Below are positions 52,935-61,214 of a stretch of DNA of 64,000 nucleotides, piece by piece. The DNA comes from an uncultured Dorea sp. (GTDB lineage: Bacteria; Bacillota_A; Clostridia; Lachnospirales; Lachnospiraceae): positions 1 through 64,000 of the forward strand of contig CAJTRM010000018.1 in assembly GCA_910578865.1 (NCBI GenBank), read 5' to 3'. Below the pieces are notes generated by a model. The model made no database searches. It was given only the letters and a program-made list of their open reading frames with translations, and was not told where the DNA came from. The stretch's first letter is position 1. Each line of letters starts with the position of its first letter. Both the position numbers and the translations under genes were made by a program.

Positions 52935-53895
52935 TTCCTGCCACCTCCCATTTTACCTGCAGACTGTCCAGGTATTCCCTGATCTTATGGAAATCCTGCT
53001 GCCTGACATTCAGCATTGCCGTACAGATCACTTCATCCCGGAATTTCTCAAGACGTGAATAAAGGACGGAAAATCTGACCATTGTTGCAGTTGTAATATC
53101 GGGGATCAGGGATCTGTTTTCCATAGTTTCTTTGAAAATAATCCTCAGATTTACCCCGTCCTCCGGAAGCACTTCTGATTCGTCGCCAAGCAGGCGTTTC
53201 AAAGAGTCCGGCTGGTTCAGGAAGATTTCCGAGACATTTCCGCAGTCGGCAATCCCGCCTTCTTCCATAACAGCCACTCTGTGGCAGATAGACCGTATGA
53301 CTTCCATCTCGTGAGTAACAAGCAAAATAGTGATCCCCAGACGTTCATTAATGTCTCTTAACAGCTGGAGAATTGATTTTGTTGTCTTTGGATCCAGGGC
53401 CGAGGTTGCCTCATCGCTCAAAAGGATCTCCGGTTCCAGGGAAAGAGCTCTTGCGATTGCCACACGCTGTCTCTGGCCGCCGCTTAAGTTTCGGGGTTTT
53501 TCATACAGCTTGTCCTCGATCCCTACGATCTGCGCCAGTTCCCTGACCTTTGTATCAATTGCTTCTTTCGGGTATTTCCAGCATTCCATGGGGGCGGCAA
53601 TATTTTTATATACATTCTGCCTTTCCAGGAGTGCAAAGTGCTGAAAGATCATTCCGATGCCTTTCCGGTACTGACGGATATCCCTGCTCTTTTTCAGTTC
53701 TACGGTATGCCCTTTTATGCTGATAGAACCAGTATCTTTCTCGTCCAGTAGGTTAATGCAGCGTAAAAGTGTAGATTTACCTTCTCCGCTTTTGCCGATT
53801 AACCCGAAGATCTCACCCTTTTTTACTTCCAGAGACACGTCCTTCAGGACATGTAAGCTTCCAAAACTTTTATTTAAATTTTCAATTTTTATCAT
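52927..53895 (-). CDS. metN: Methionine ABC transporter ATPase MetN
   Basis: 322 residues from the ATG at 53895 (AGGAGCAC upstream). Walker A 'GKSGEGKST', signature 'LSGGQRQRVAIA', Walker B 'ILLSDEATSALD', switch His in 'LLVTHEME', and a C-terminal NIL domain ('MVRFSVLYSRLEKFRDEVICTAMLNVRQQD') that senses methionine and shuts transport. 'GEGKS' replaces the more usual 'GAGKS'. No SAM riboswitch precedes it. Confidence 0.95.
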   Translation of the reverse strand: MIKIENLNKSFGSLHVLKDVSLEVKKGEIFGLIGKSGEGKSTLLRCINLLDEKDTGSISIKGHTVELKKSRDIRQYRKGIGMIFQHFALLERQNVYKNIAAPMECWKYPKEAIDTKVRELAQIVGIEDKLYEKPRNLSGGQRQRVAIARALSLEPEILLSDEATSALDPKTTKSILQLLRDINERLGITILLVTHEMEVIRSICHRVAVMEEGGIADCGNVSEIFLNQPDSLKRLLGDESEVLPEDGVNLRIIFKETMENRSLIPDITTATMVRFSVLYSRLEKFRDEVICTAMLNVRQQDFHKIREYLDSLQVKWEVAGNE

Positions 53896-53925
53896 GGATT
53901 GTGCTCCTCGCAATAATTGACTCTT

Positions 53926-53954
53926 AATATATCACAGTAAAAAATACATGTAAA
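53926..53954 (-). promoter_or_regulatory. metN promoter
   Basis: On the minus strand TTTACA (53949-53954), 17-base spacer, TATATT (53926-53931). The transcript would have a leader of only about 25-30 bases, too short for a riboswitch. Confidence 0.65.
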
Positions 53955-54009
53955 ATTGTTATTTTAAATAAACTTCTTTATATATTAATAATATCAATAA
54001 GTTAATGTA

Positions 54010-54038
54010 TTGTTGAAATATTCACTTTTGCTTATAAT
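54010..54038 (+). promoter_or_regulatory. Promoter of the UroD-type methyltransferase gene
   Basis: TTGTTG 54010-54015, 17-base spacer, TATAAT 54033-54038. It lies in the 174-base AT-rich spacer divergent from metN. Confidence 0.65.
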
Positions 54039-54069
54039 TGGAACAAGGATTAAGAAAAGGAGATCGGAG

Positions 54070-55191
54070 ATGGATTTGGAGATACTGAAAAAAAGACTGG
54101 AAGCTATGCCGGATCAAATGACGCCGGCTGAACGGAGCGAGGCATATGCCTGTGGAAAAGAAGTGGATTATCTTCCCTTTTCCTTTCCGGGCTGCGGGGA
54201 GACACTGGCCTCGCTTTATGGGTTTACGGTTCGGCAATATCGGTGTGATTTTGAGATTCACTGTCATATTATGGAGGCCTTGCAGCAGGAATTCGGAGTC
54301 CCTGTCGCTGCCTCTGCCAAGCTTGGGCTAAAGGGTGTCGGAGAAGCGCTGGGCTCTGTGGTTCTTTATCCTGAAAACGCTATTGATTATGTGGAGCGGT
54401 ATATTTTGACGGACTACAGCCTTTTGCCTTCTCTGGAATTCGATCCGCATTCCAATGCATTTTTACAGGACAAAGTCCGGCATATTCATAAATTAAAAAA
54501 ACACTACGGGGACGCGGTTCCGGTTGGAATCAATTTGGGCGGGCCGCTGTCGTCTGCTGCATCTGTCCGCAGGATGGAACTTCTTTTGAGAGATATGCGC
54601 AGGGATCCGGAAAACCTGCACAGATTATTGGAGTTTGTGGTGTATTGTCTGCTGGCCTGGGTCGGTTATGTGAAACAGGAGTTTGGGTCGGTGTCTGTAG
54701 GGATTGCGGATCCGGTTTCTTCCTATACCCTGATCAGCGATAAAATGTTCCGGAAATTTTCCAAACCGTATCTGGAGAAACTGATAAAGGGCATTTTTGA
54801 GCTCACCGGCAGTACTCCCGGAATCCATATCTGCGGACGTTCCAAACCAATCTGGAAGGATCTGGCCGAGATCGGGTTTCGCAGCTTTTCTGTAGATAAT
54901 TGTGAGGATCTGGAGGAACTGAAAGAAAGTGTCGGGGATCAAATGCAGATTTGCGGAAACGTTCCTCCTGTAGATGTTATGCTTAGGGGAACACCCGAGG
55001 ATGTGACAGCCGCTGTACATGACTGTATCAGAAAAGCAAGTGATAATCCGGAAGGATATGTTCTGGATGTAGGATGTCAATTGCCGATCGGTACTCCGAG
55101 AGAAAATATCTATGCGTACATCTGTGCGGCCAAGTATTACGGAAGAAAAGCTCAAAAAGGCAGGCTGTGCGAAGGACTTTTTACAGAATAA
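54070..55191 (+). CDS. Uroporphyrinogen decarboxylase-family protein (MtaA/CmuA-like methyltransferase)
   Basis: 373 residues from the ATG at 54070 (AAGGAG upstream). URO-D fold with the zinc-type triad of corrinoid/thiol methyltransferases: 'PGIHICGRSKP' (His and Cys) and 'VLDVGCQLPIGTPRENI' (Cys), and 'GINLGGPLSSAASVR' mid-protein. These residues distinguish methyl-transfer enzymes from haem-pathway HemE. No corrinoid protein is adjacent. Being divergent from metNIQ suggests a role in methionine or other methyl-thiol metabolism, which is inference. Confidence 0.85.
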   Translation: MDLEILKKRLEAMPDQMTPAERSEAYACGKEVDYLPFSFPGCGETLASLYGFTVRQYRCDFEIHCHIMEALQQEFGVPVAASAKLGLKGVGEALGSVVLYPENAIDYVERYILTDYSLLPSLEFDPHSNAFLQDKVRHIHKLKKHYGDAVPVGINLGGPLSSAASVRRMELLLRDMRRDPENLHRLLEFVVYCLLAWVGYVKQEFGSVSVGIADPVSSYTLISDKMFRKFSKPYLEKLIKGIFELTGSTPGIHICGRSKPIWKDLAEIGFRSFSVDNCEDLEELKESVGDQMQICGNVPPVDVMLRGTPEDVTAAVHDCIRKASDNPEGYVLDVGCQLPIGTPRENIYAYICAAKYYGRKAQKGRLCEGLFTE

Positions 55192-55202
55192 AGAAACGCC
55201 GG

Positions 55203-55243
55203 AAAAAGCCGCGGGTTTCATAGTCCGGGCCCCGCGGCTTTTT
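55203..55243. terminator. Bidirectional terminator between the UroD-type gene and feoB
   Basis: AAAAAGCCGCGGG 55203-55215 mirrors CCCGCGGCTTTTT 55231-55243: a perfect 13-base stem with a 15-base loop, A and T flanks on either side. Confidence 0.92.
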
Positions 55244-55260
55244 GTGACAGGCATAAAAGT

Positions 55261-57303
55261 TTAAAAGAGTATTCCGACCTGATATACAATGCAGCTCATG
55301 CCCCAGGCTGTCACAAGCTGAAACAGCAGGATTCCCAGGGTTGCTTTCAGGCTGCCGAGTTCCCTGTGGATGGCCGCTATCGTTGCAGTGCAGGGAATGT
55401 ATAACAGGCAAAAGACCATAAGGGCATAAGCGTTGACGGCTCCGAAGCCCATAGAAGCCAGGGAAGAAACCATCATGTCCATGCCGTGCCCGGTGGTGAT
55501 ATTCTGTATGCCGAACAGTACGCTGCAGCTGGATACTACAACTTCTTTGGCAGCGATTCCGGCTATCAGCGCCACGATAATCTGCCAGTATCCCAGGCCT
55601 GCCGGACGGAAGACAGGAACGATTGCTCTTCCCACTATGGAGCCGAAGCTCTGGCTGATATCTGTAACGTATCCCTGGGGGCCGAAATTCAGGATACTCC
55701 ACATAATAACAGAGGCTACGAAGATGACAGTGCCGGCTTTTGTGAGATAATCCTTGATTTTTTCCCATACATAGATTGCGATGGTACGTGCATTGGGAGA
55801 TTTATACTCCGGCAGTTCGATCAGAAGCGCCCGGTCCCCTTTGCTTCCGTCGATTTTTGCAAGAATGTAGGCGGTAGCTATGGCAATTATGATGCCCAGC
55901 AGATATAACGAGTAGCATACCAGCATTGCATGCTTTCCAAAAAACATAGATGAGAATAATACATAGATCGGAAGCCTTGCACTGCAGGACATAAATGGTG
56001 TAATCAATATAGTTTTAAAGCGGTCTCTGGGGTGTTCCAGAGCCCGGGAGGCCATAACGGCCGGAACAGAACAGCCAAACCCAAGCAGCAGGGGGAGAAA
56101 CGCCCGGCCGGACAGTCCGAGGTGCCCCATGATATCATCCATAACAAAAGCGACCCTTGACATATAACCGCTGTCTTCTAAAAAAGCCAGTGCCAGGAAA
56201 AGGATGAAAATGTTCGGAAGGAACGTCAGGATCCCGCCCACTCCTGAGATGATCCCGTCTACGATGAGGGAGGTGAGCATAGGGCTTGTATGTACGGCAT
56301 TCAGGCCATCCGTGACAAAACCGGAGAAATGTTCCAGGCCTATTTCAAAATATCCTTTCAGCCAGTCTCCGATGGTAAAGGTCAGAAAAAATACCAGCGC
56401 CATAATGCCCAGAAAGATCGGAAGACCAAGACGGCGGCTTGTAAGGTAATGGTCAATGTGGTCCGTCGCGGCTTCTTTTCTGGATTTGTTCACAAGAACT
56501 TCACCGATGATTTCTTCAATAAAATCATATTTCTGGTTAATCATATCTTTTTCGTAGCTGCGGTCTATGATACCGTCTGCGTCAAGGGGAAGGGTTTTTC
56601 TGATATGCGGGTCATTTTCCAGTAATTTGATGGCATGCCATCTTTTGTTGGGAAGATCCGGATATTTTTCCTTCAAAAGAAGGATCAGGCTGTCAATTTT
56701 ATCTTCTATATCATCTTCATATACCATAGCAAATTCCGAATGATGGTTGTGCCGGTGTCTGGAATCCTTTCCGGGATGATGATGGATCAGAGGGCTCTGC
56801 TGATGGAATTCCTGGTGATGGGACACGGCGTGCATCAGGATGGACAGGCCGGTTTTTCTGCGTGCGGAGACCGGAATCGCAGGAACGCCCAGCATCTCCG
56901 GCAGCCGATGTAGGTCGATCTCCATGCCGCGTTCCTCCACAATATCCATCATGTTCAGGGCGAGCACTACCGGCTTTCCAAGCTCAAGGAGCTGGAGCGT
57001 CAGGTACAGGTTGCGCTCAAGACTTGAGGCGTCGATGACATTAATGATAACATCCACCTCATCGTTCATAATACATTCCCGGGAAACCTGTTCTTCCATT
57101 GTGTAAGAAGAGAGGCTGTAGATGCCGGGAAGGTCGATCAGTTTGAATTCCTGCCCTTTATAATGAGTCTTTCCTTCTTTTTTCTCGACGGTGACGCCGG
57201 GCCAGTTGGCAACCTTTAAATTGGCTCCGGTAAATGCGTTAAAAAGTGTTGTTTTTCCACAATTCGGATTGCCTGTGAATCCTACGTTAATCATCTGTTT
57301 CAT
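55261..57303 (-). CDS. feoB: Ferrous iron transporter FeoB
   Basis: 680 residues. N-terminal G domain: G1 'GNPNCGKTTLF', G2 region 'WPGVTVEKKEG', G3 'LIDLPGIYSL', G4 'ALNMMDIV'. A spacer (with His-rich 'HHPGKDSRHRHNHH' at about residue 165-180, a possible metal-binding insertion) leads to the membrane domain with Gate motifs 'LLLGFGCSVPAVMASRAL' and 'CSARLPIY'. Imports Fe2+. Overlaps feoA by 4 bases; Fur box upstream. Confidence 0.95.
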   Translation of the reverse strand: MKQMINVGFTGNPNCGKTTLFNAFTGANLKVANWPGVTVEKKEGKTHYKGQEFKLIDLPGIYSLSSYTMEEQVSRECIMNDEVDVIINVIDASSLERNLYLTLQLLELGKPVVLALNMMDIVEERGMEIDLHRLPEMLGVPAIPVSARRKTGLSILMHAVSHHQEFHQQSPLIHHHPGKDSRHRHNHHSEFAMVYEDDIEDKIDSLILLLKEKYPDLPNKRWHAIKLLENDPHIRKTLPLDADGIIDRSYEKDMINQKYDFIEEIIGEVLVNKSRKEAATDHIDHYLTSRRLGLPIFLGIMALVFFLTFTIGDWLKGYFEIGLEHFSGFVTDGLNAVHTSPMLTSLIVDGIISGVGGILTFLPNIFILFLALAFLEDSGYMSRVAFVMDDIMGHLGLSGRAFLPLLLGFGCSVPAVMASRALEHPRDRFKTILITPFMSCSARLPIYVLFSSMFFGKHAMLVCYSLYLLGIIIAIATAYILAKIDGSKGDRALLIELPEYKSPNARTIAIYVWEKIKDYLTKAGTVIFVASVIMWSILNFGPQGYVTDISQSFGSIVGRAIVPVFRPAGLGYWQIIVALIAGIAAKEVVVSSCSVLFGIQNITTGHGMDMMVSSLASMGFGAVNAYALMVFCLLYIPCTATIAAIHRELGSLKATLGILLFQLVTAWGMSCIVYQVGILF

Positions 57304-57530
57304 CTGTTTTCAAGCTCCTTTACTTCGATGTGCTCGGCAATGCGTCGTCCGAGAGCAAAGCGTGTGCCCCGGAACCTGGCGGTAAGGGAGCCTTTTTTGT
57401 CATTGTTCAATATGGTAATACAGGTGCCTTCGGTAAGGCCTAATGCTTCCAGACGTCGTTCCAGCTGAAGTTCAAGGTCAATGGAAACTACCTGATAGTC
57501 TGTGTTGTTTGTTCCTTGTTTTAGCGTCAT
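57300..57530 (-). CDS. feoA: Ferrous iron transport protein FeoA
   Basis: 76 residues, SH3-like FeoA domain: 'LEALGLTEGTCITILNND' and 'GTRFALGRRIAEHIEV'. Assists FeoB from the cytosol. Start chosen at 57530; the open frame continues upstream through the promoter but without a ribosome site. A Fur box lies 27 bases upstream. Confidence 0.93.
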   Translation of the reverse strand: MTLKQGTNNTDYQVVSIDLELQLERRLEALGLTEGTCITILNNDKKGSLTARFRGTRFALGRRIAEHIEVKELENR

Positions 57531-57556
57531 CTTGTTGTACACACCTCTTTGTAATT

Positions 57557-57599
57557 GATAATCATTATCTATTATAACATCATCATTGCAGTAAAGCAA
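57557..57599 (-). promoter_or_regulatory. feoAB promoter with Fur box
   Basis: GATAATCATTATC 57557-57569 is a perfect 6-1-6 palindrome of the Fur consensus. On the minus strand it lies just downstream of TATAAT (57571-57576) and TTGCTT (57594-57599) with a 17-base spacer, so Fur-Fe2+ would block the start point. Confidence 0.88.
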
Positions 57600-57618
57600 T
57601 GTAATATGTACACAACTA

Positions 57619-57647
57619 TTGACAAAAGTTAAAAAAATATTTATGAT
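57619..57647 (+). promoter_or_regulatory. Promoter of the surface-protein gene, with a ~200-base leader
   Basis: TTGACA 57619-57624, 17-base spacer, TATGAT 57642-57647. The 328 bases between feoA and the surface-protein ATG hold this promoter, the Fur box on the other side, and a 5' leader of about 205 bases with a small GGGG-TAT-CCCC hairpin (57698-57708). I recognise no known riboswitch in the leader; a 75-codon frame there has no good ribosome site. Confidence 0.65.
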
Positions 57648-57858
57648 AATAGCACTCGACAAACGAAATTCTATTTTCTATTTTCAGAACAATTCATGGG
57701 GTATCCCCACAGGGAAATGTCTTCCCGGATTTCCAGAGCGAGAAATTTCAGGAGAAAGGAGGCCGGTGTTACCTTTTTGTGCAGCTTTGTCCTCAGACAT
57801 TTACAGTCGTGTAATGGATGAGGGTTTGATCATGATTCATGGATGAAAGGAGAAACAT

Positions 57859-59418
57859 ATGAAAAAATTCAGTTCCCTGGCAGGGGGATTATTTCTGCTG
57901 GCCGTAAGTGTCTTTGCAGCGTGTGCGGGATCTGTACTGAAGGCAGAGGCAAAGGAGGTGGCAGTTCGGAAAGGTAAGGAATTGTTCTACGAAGGCCACC
58001 ATACCTTTTATTATTATATTGACGGAGAGCTCGGCTATTGTCTGGAGCCGAGAAAATCTTCTCCTGATGACGGTTTTTTTTCCGCGGCGCTGCTTGACGA
58101 CGGCAGCCTTTTGAGCAAAACATTGTATTATGTGTACGGAGGACCGGGCTATGAACGCTGCATGAAGGCAGTTTTCCCGCAGGAGTGGAGAGAGCCGGAG
58201 AAATCATACTGTCTTTCTCACTGTATCCTTGCCTATGTGTATGACGATTGCAGCGGGTCCAGGGATGCCTTTTTCCGTCTTGGGAGTGATATGCAGGAGC
58301 TGGTAGTGGCATGCACCAATGCGATCCGCGGATTTCCGGATGTTCCTGAGCCGGATATTGCATTTCAGGAAAAAGAGCTGACAGCATTTTTTACAGCAGA
58401 TCAGAAGATCCAGAGGACTTCGGAGGTTACTTGTACCGGCGATCCGGAGAATTCTGTAGAACTGGCGCTGCCGGAGTATGTGACCCTGGTCAATACGACC
58501 AAAGGGACGCAGACCCGGGGAAAGTCCGTCGTCTGGGGACAGGACCGATTCTATCTTACGGCGGATGTAAAGGACTATAACGGAGGCACCTGGTCTTCCG
58601 GCAATCTATATGGGAGGAACCGGCAGAGCTGGCGAAGCTTTGTAGTCAGTACCGGGGAGTCCTGGCAGCATCTTGGCACCGGGCGGCTGATAGAGGCGGA
58701 AATTACTCCGGCAAGCCTGAAGGTGGTTTGGATTCCGAAACCGAAGCTTGAGGTTGCCAAGAGAGCCGATAAGTCGGGAAAAAGGTTCCGGCTGGGGGAT
58801 CTGATTACATATTCTATTGATGTAACGCAGCAGATCAAGGATGCCGTTGCTAAAAATGTTGTTATTACAGATACGATTCTTACTGAGGGTGTCAAGCTTC
58901 AGAAAAATTCAATTGTCCTGCTCGATCAGGATCAGAGCATTGTGTCAGATGCAGTTATTTCAGTGAAAGGTAATTCTTATACGATACAGGCAGGCGAATT
59001 CCTGCAGAGTATTGAGGCAGGGGAAAAATATACCGTAGAGTATCAGGTAGCCATTACCGACGAGTCTGTCATCGGAAAGGAAATCCGCAATGAAGTTGTT
59101 GTCCGGGCGGACAACTGTGAGGAGGAAAAGGATGATGAGACAGTGACGGTGGAGGAGCCGGAAGAGCCGGAGGGGCCGGAACCGAGGATTCGGGAGGAAG
59201 AGCCGGAGGAACCGGGAGAACCAGAAGAACCGGAAATTCCTGTGAAAGAGGAGATCGAAGAACCGGAGACGGACATACAAAAGATTCCGGAGATCTCGGA
59301 GAAGAAATCTCCTGTAAAGACCGGAGACCGTGAGAACTTGATGGTTCTTATGCTATTGGCCATTCTTTCTTGCACAGTAATCTTTATCTGTGGTAGAATA
59401 GCACGTAAGACTAAGTAA
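57859..59418 (+). CDS. Sortase-anchored surface protein with thioester-type and DUF11/isopeptide domains
   Basis: 519 residues. Signal peptide cleaved near 'AEA-KE' (residue 31). An N-terminal thioester-like domain with Cys in 'LGYCLEPRKSSP' and 'LYYVYGGPGYE' spans about 45-165. A DUF11-type repeat domain follows ('AKRADKSGKRFRLGDLITYSIDV', 'VAKNVVITDTI'). Residues about 430-485 are Glu/Pro-rich wall-spanning repeats. The C-terminus has sorting signal 'PVKTGD', a hydrophobic helix and 'ARKTK'. Probably a host-binding adhesin, possibly covalent. No sortase gene in the window. It lies 20 bases before leuC, an odd partner. Confidence 0.85.
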   Translation: MKKFSSLAGGLFLLAVSVFAACAGSVLKAEAKEVAVRKGKELFYEGHHTFYYYIDGELGYCLEPRKSSPDDGFFSAALLDDGSLLSKTLYYVYGGPGYERCMKAVFPQEWREPEKSYCLSHCILAYVYDDCSGSRDAFFRLGSDMQELVVACTNAIRGFPDVPEPDIAFQEKELTAFFTADQKIQRTSEVTCTGDPENSVELALPEYVTLVNTTKGTQTRGKSVVWGQDRFYLTADVKDYNGGTWSSGNLYGRNRQSWRSFVVSTGESWQHLGTGRLIEAEITPASLKVVWIPKPKLEVAKRADKSGKRFRLGDLITYSIDVTQQIKDAVAKNVVITDTILTEGVKLQKNSIVLLDQDQSIVSDAVISVKGNSYTIQAGEFLQSIEAGEKYTVEYQVAITDESVIGKEIRNEVVVRADNCEEEKDDETVTVEEPEEPEGPEPRIREEEPEEPGEPEEPEIPVKEEIEEPETDIQKIPEISEKKSPVKTGDRENLMVLMLLAILSCTVIFICGRIARKTK

Positions 59419-59438
59419 AAGAACAGGAGGTTGTTGTG

Positions 59439-60713
59439 ATGGGAATGACAATGACGCAGAAAATCCTGGCCGCCCATGCAGGACTTGACCATGTGGCGGC
59501 GGGACAACTGATAGAGGCAAAGCTGGACGTAGTTATGGCGAATGATATTACAGGGCCTATGGCGCTTCCGATCTTTAAGGAGATGGCAGAAAAGGTGTTT
59601 GATAAAGATAAGGTGGTGCTTGTACCTGATCATTTTACACCGAATAAAGATATCAAATCTGCAGAGAATTCCAAAGCGATCCGGGAGTTCGCAAGAGAGC
59701 AGGGGCTCAGCTGGTTTTTTGAGCAGGGCAAATCAGGAGTAGAGCACGCCATCCTTCCGGAGGCAGGTGTAGTGGCAGCCGGCGAATGTATTATCGGCGC
59801 AGACTCACATACCTGTACATATGGGGCATTGGGAGCATTTTCTACCGGTGTCGGAACGACGGATATCGCAACCGGAATGGCAACCGGAGAGCTCTGGTTT
59901 AAGGTGCCAAGCGCACTGAAATTCGTGCTGAAGGGAAAGCCGGGGCCGTTTGTGAGCGGAAAAGATATTATTATACATATTATCGGAAAGATCGGAGTGG
60001 ACGGAGCCCTCTATAAATCCATGGAATTTACCGGAGACGGAATCAGCGCCCTCTCTATGGACGACCGCTTTACGATGGCGAATATGGCGATTGAAGCAGG
60101 AGCCAAGAACGGGATCTTCCCGGTAGATGAAAAAGCACAGTGCTATCTGAAGGAGCACACCAAAAAAGAGTACCGGATCTATGAAGCAGACGCGGACGCC
60201 GAGTATGATGATGTCATTGAGATAGACCTCGGGAAAGTACGCCCTACCGTTGCATTCCCACACCTTCCGGGCAATGCCAAGACCATTGATGAGATTGAGG
60301 CCATGGAGCCTGTCCGGATCCATCAGGTTGTGATAGGATCCTGTACCAACGGGCGCATGGAGGACATGAGAAAGGCGGCGGCCATCCTGAAAGGCCATAC
60401 CGTCCATGAGGATGTGCGCGTCATGGTCATTCCTGCCACACAGAACATTTATAAACAGTGTATGAAGGAAGGCCTTCTGGACATTTTTGTAGATGCAGGC
60501 TGTGCGGTTAATACGCCGAGCTGCGGGCCCTGTATGGGAGGACATATGGGGGTTATGGCAGCAGGAGAACGATGCGTATCCACTACCAACCGTAACTTTG
60601 TAGGCAGGATGGGACATGTGGATTCCCTGATCTATCTGGCATCCCCAGAGGTGGCAGCGGCAAGTGCGATTGCAGGATGTATTGCAAATCCGGAGAAAGT
60701 AGGTGACAAATAA
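59439..60713 (+). CDS. leuC: 3-isopropylmalate dehydratase large subunit
   Basis: 424 residues, aconitase family. [4Fe-4S] ligands: Cys in 'ADSHTCTYGA', and the pair in 'NTPSCGPCMGGH'; substrate segment 'VIGSCTNGRMED'. Start 59439 after CAGGAGG; an in-frame GTG at 59436 precedes it. Clostridial-type short LeuC. Overlaps leuD by one base. Confidence 0.94.
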   Translation: MGMTMTQKILAAHAGLDHVAAGQLIEAKLDVVMANDITGPMALPIFKEMAEKVFDKDKVVLVPDHFTPNKDIKSAENSKAIREFAREQGLSWFFEQGKSGVEHAILPEAGVVAAGECIIGADSHTCTYGALGAFSTGVGTTDIATGMATGELWFKVPSALKFVLKGKPGPFVSGKDIIIHIIGKIGVDGALYKSMEFTGDGISALSMDDRFTMANMAIEAGAKNGIFPVDEKAQCYLKEHTKKEYRIYEADADAEYDDVIEIDLGKVRPTVAFPHLPGNAKTIDEIEAMEPVRIHQVVIGSCTNGRMEDMRKAAAILKGHTVHEDVRVMVIPATQNIYKQCMKEGLLDIFVDAGCAVNTPSCGPCMGGHMGVMAAGERCVSTTNRNFVGRMGHVDSLIYLASPEVAAASAIAGCIANPEKVGDK

Positions 60714-61201
60714 TGAAAGCTTCAGGACATGTTTTTAAATACGGGGATAATGTAGACACAGATGTGATCATCCCGGCAAGGTATCTCAATTCTTTTGATG
60801 CTCAGGAACTGGCAAGCCATGCAATGGCGGATATTGATCCGGAATTCGTAAATAAAGTAAAGCCGGGGGATATGATCGTGGCAAATAAGAATTTCGGATG
60901 CGGGTCTTCCAGGGAGCATGCGCCTCTGTGTCTGAAGACGGCGGGCGTAAGCTGTGTGATCGCTGAGACCTTTGCAAGGATTTTCTACAGGAACGCCATC
61001 AATATCGGCCTTCCGATCATTGAGTGCCCGGAGGCTGCAAAAGGTATTGAGGCCGGGGATGAGGTGGAAGTGGATTTTGACAGCGGAATGATCTATAACA
61101 GGACAAAAGGCACGGAGTTTAAGGGGCAGCCGTTCCCGGAATTTATGCAGAAGCTGATCGCGGCGGGCGGACTTGTAAAATACACAAACAGTAAAGGATA
61201 A
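60713..61201 (+). CDS. leuD: 3-isopropylmalate dehydratase small subunit
   Basis: 162 residues with swivel-domain motifs 'YGDNVDTDVIIPARYL', 'NFGCGSSREHAP' and 'FARIFYRNAINIGLP'. Partner of LeuC in leucine synthesis (isomerisation of 2- to 3-isopropylmalate). Homologous pairs that act on other malates exist; leuA/leuB are not in the window, so the leucine role is likely but not proved by context. Confidence 0.94.
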   Translation: MKASGHVFKYGDNVDTDVIIPARYLNSFDAQELASHAMADIDPEFVNKVKPGDMIVANKNFGCGSSREHAPLCLKTAGVSCVIAETFARIFYRNAINIGLPIIECPEAAKGIEAGDEVEVDFDSGMIYNRTKGTEFKGQPFPEFMQKLIAAGGLVKYTNSKG

Positions 61202-61214
61202 TGGAGATAAAGGT

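Noticed and set aside
51382..54069. SAM (S-box) riboswitch or T-box before metN
   Set aside because: The leader after the predicted start is only about 30 bases and AT-rich; no conserved stems seen.
57619..57846. 75-codon frame between feoA and the surface-protein gene
   Set aside because: It starts inside the promoter, has no ribosome site and no recognisable sequence; treated as leader.
57655..57858. c-di-GMP riboswitch in the surface-protein leader
   Set aside because: Length is suitable, but the GEMM core pattern is not present; only a small GGGG-TAT-CCCC hairpin.
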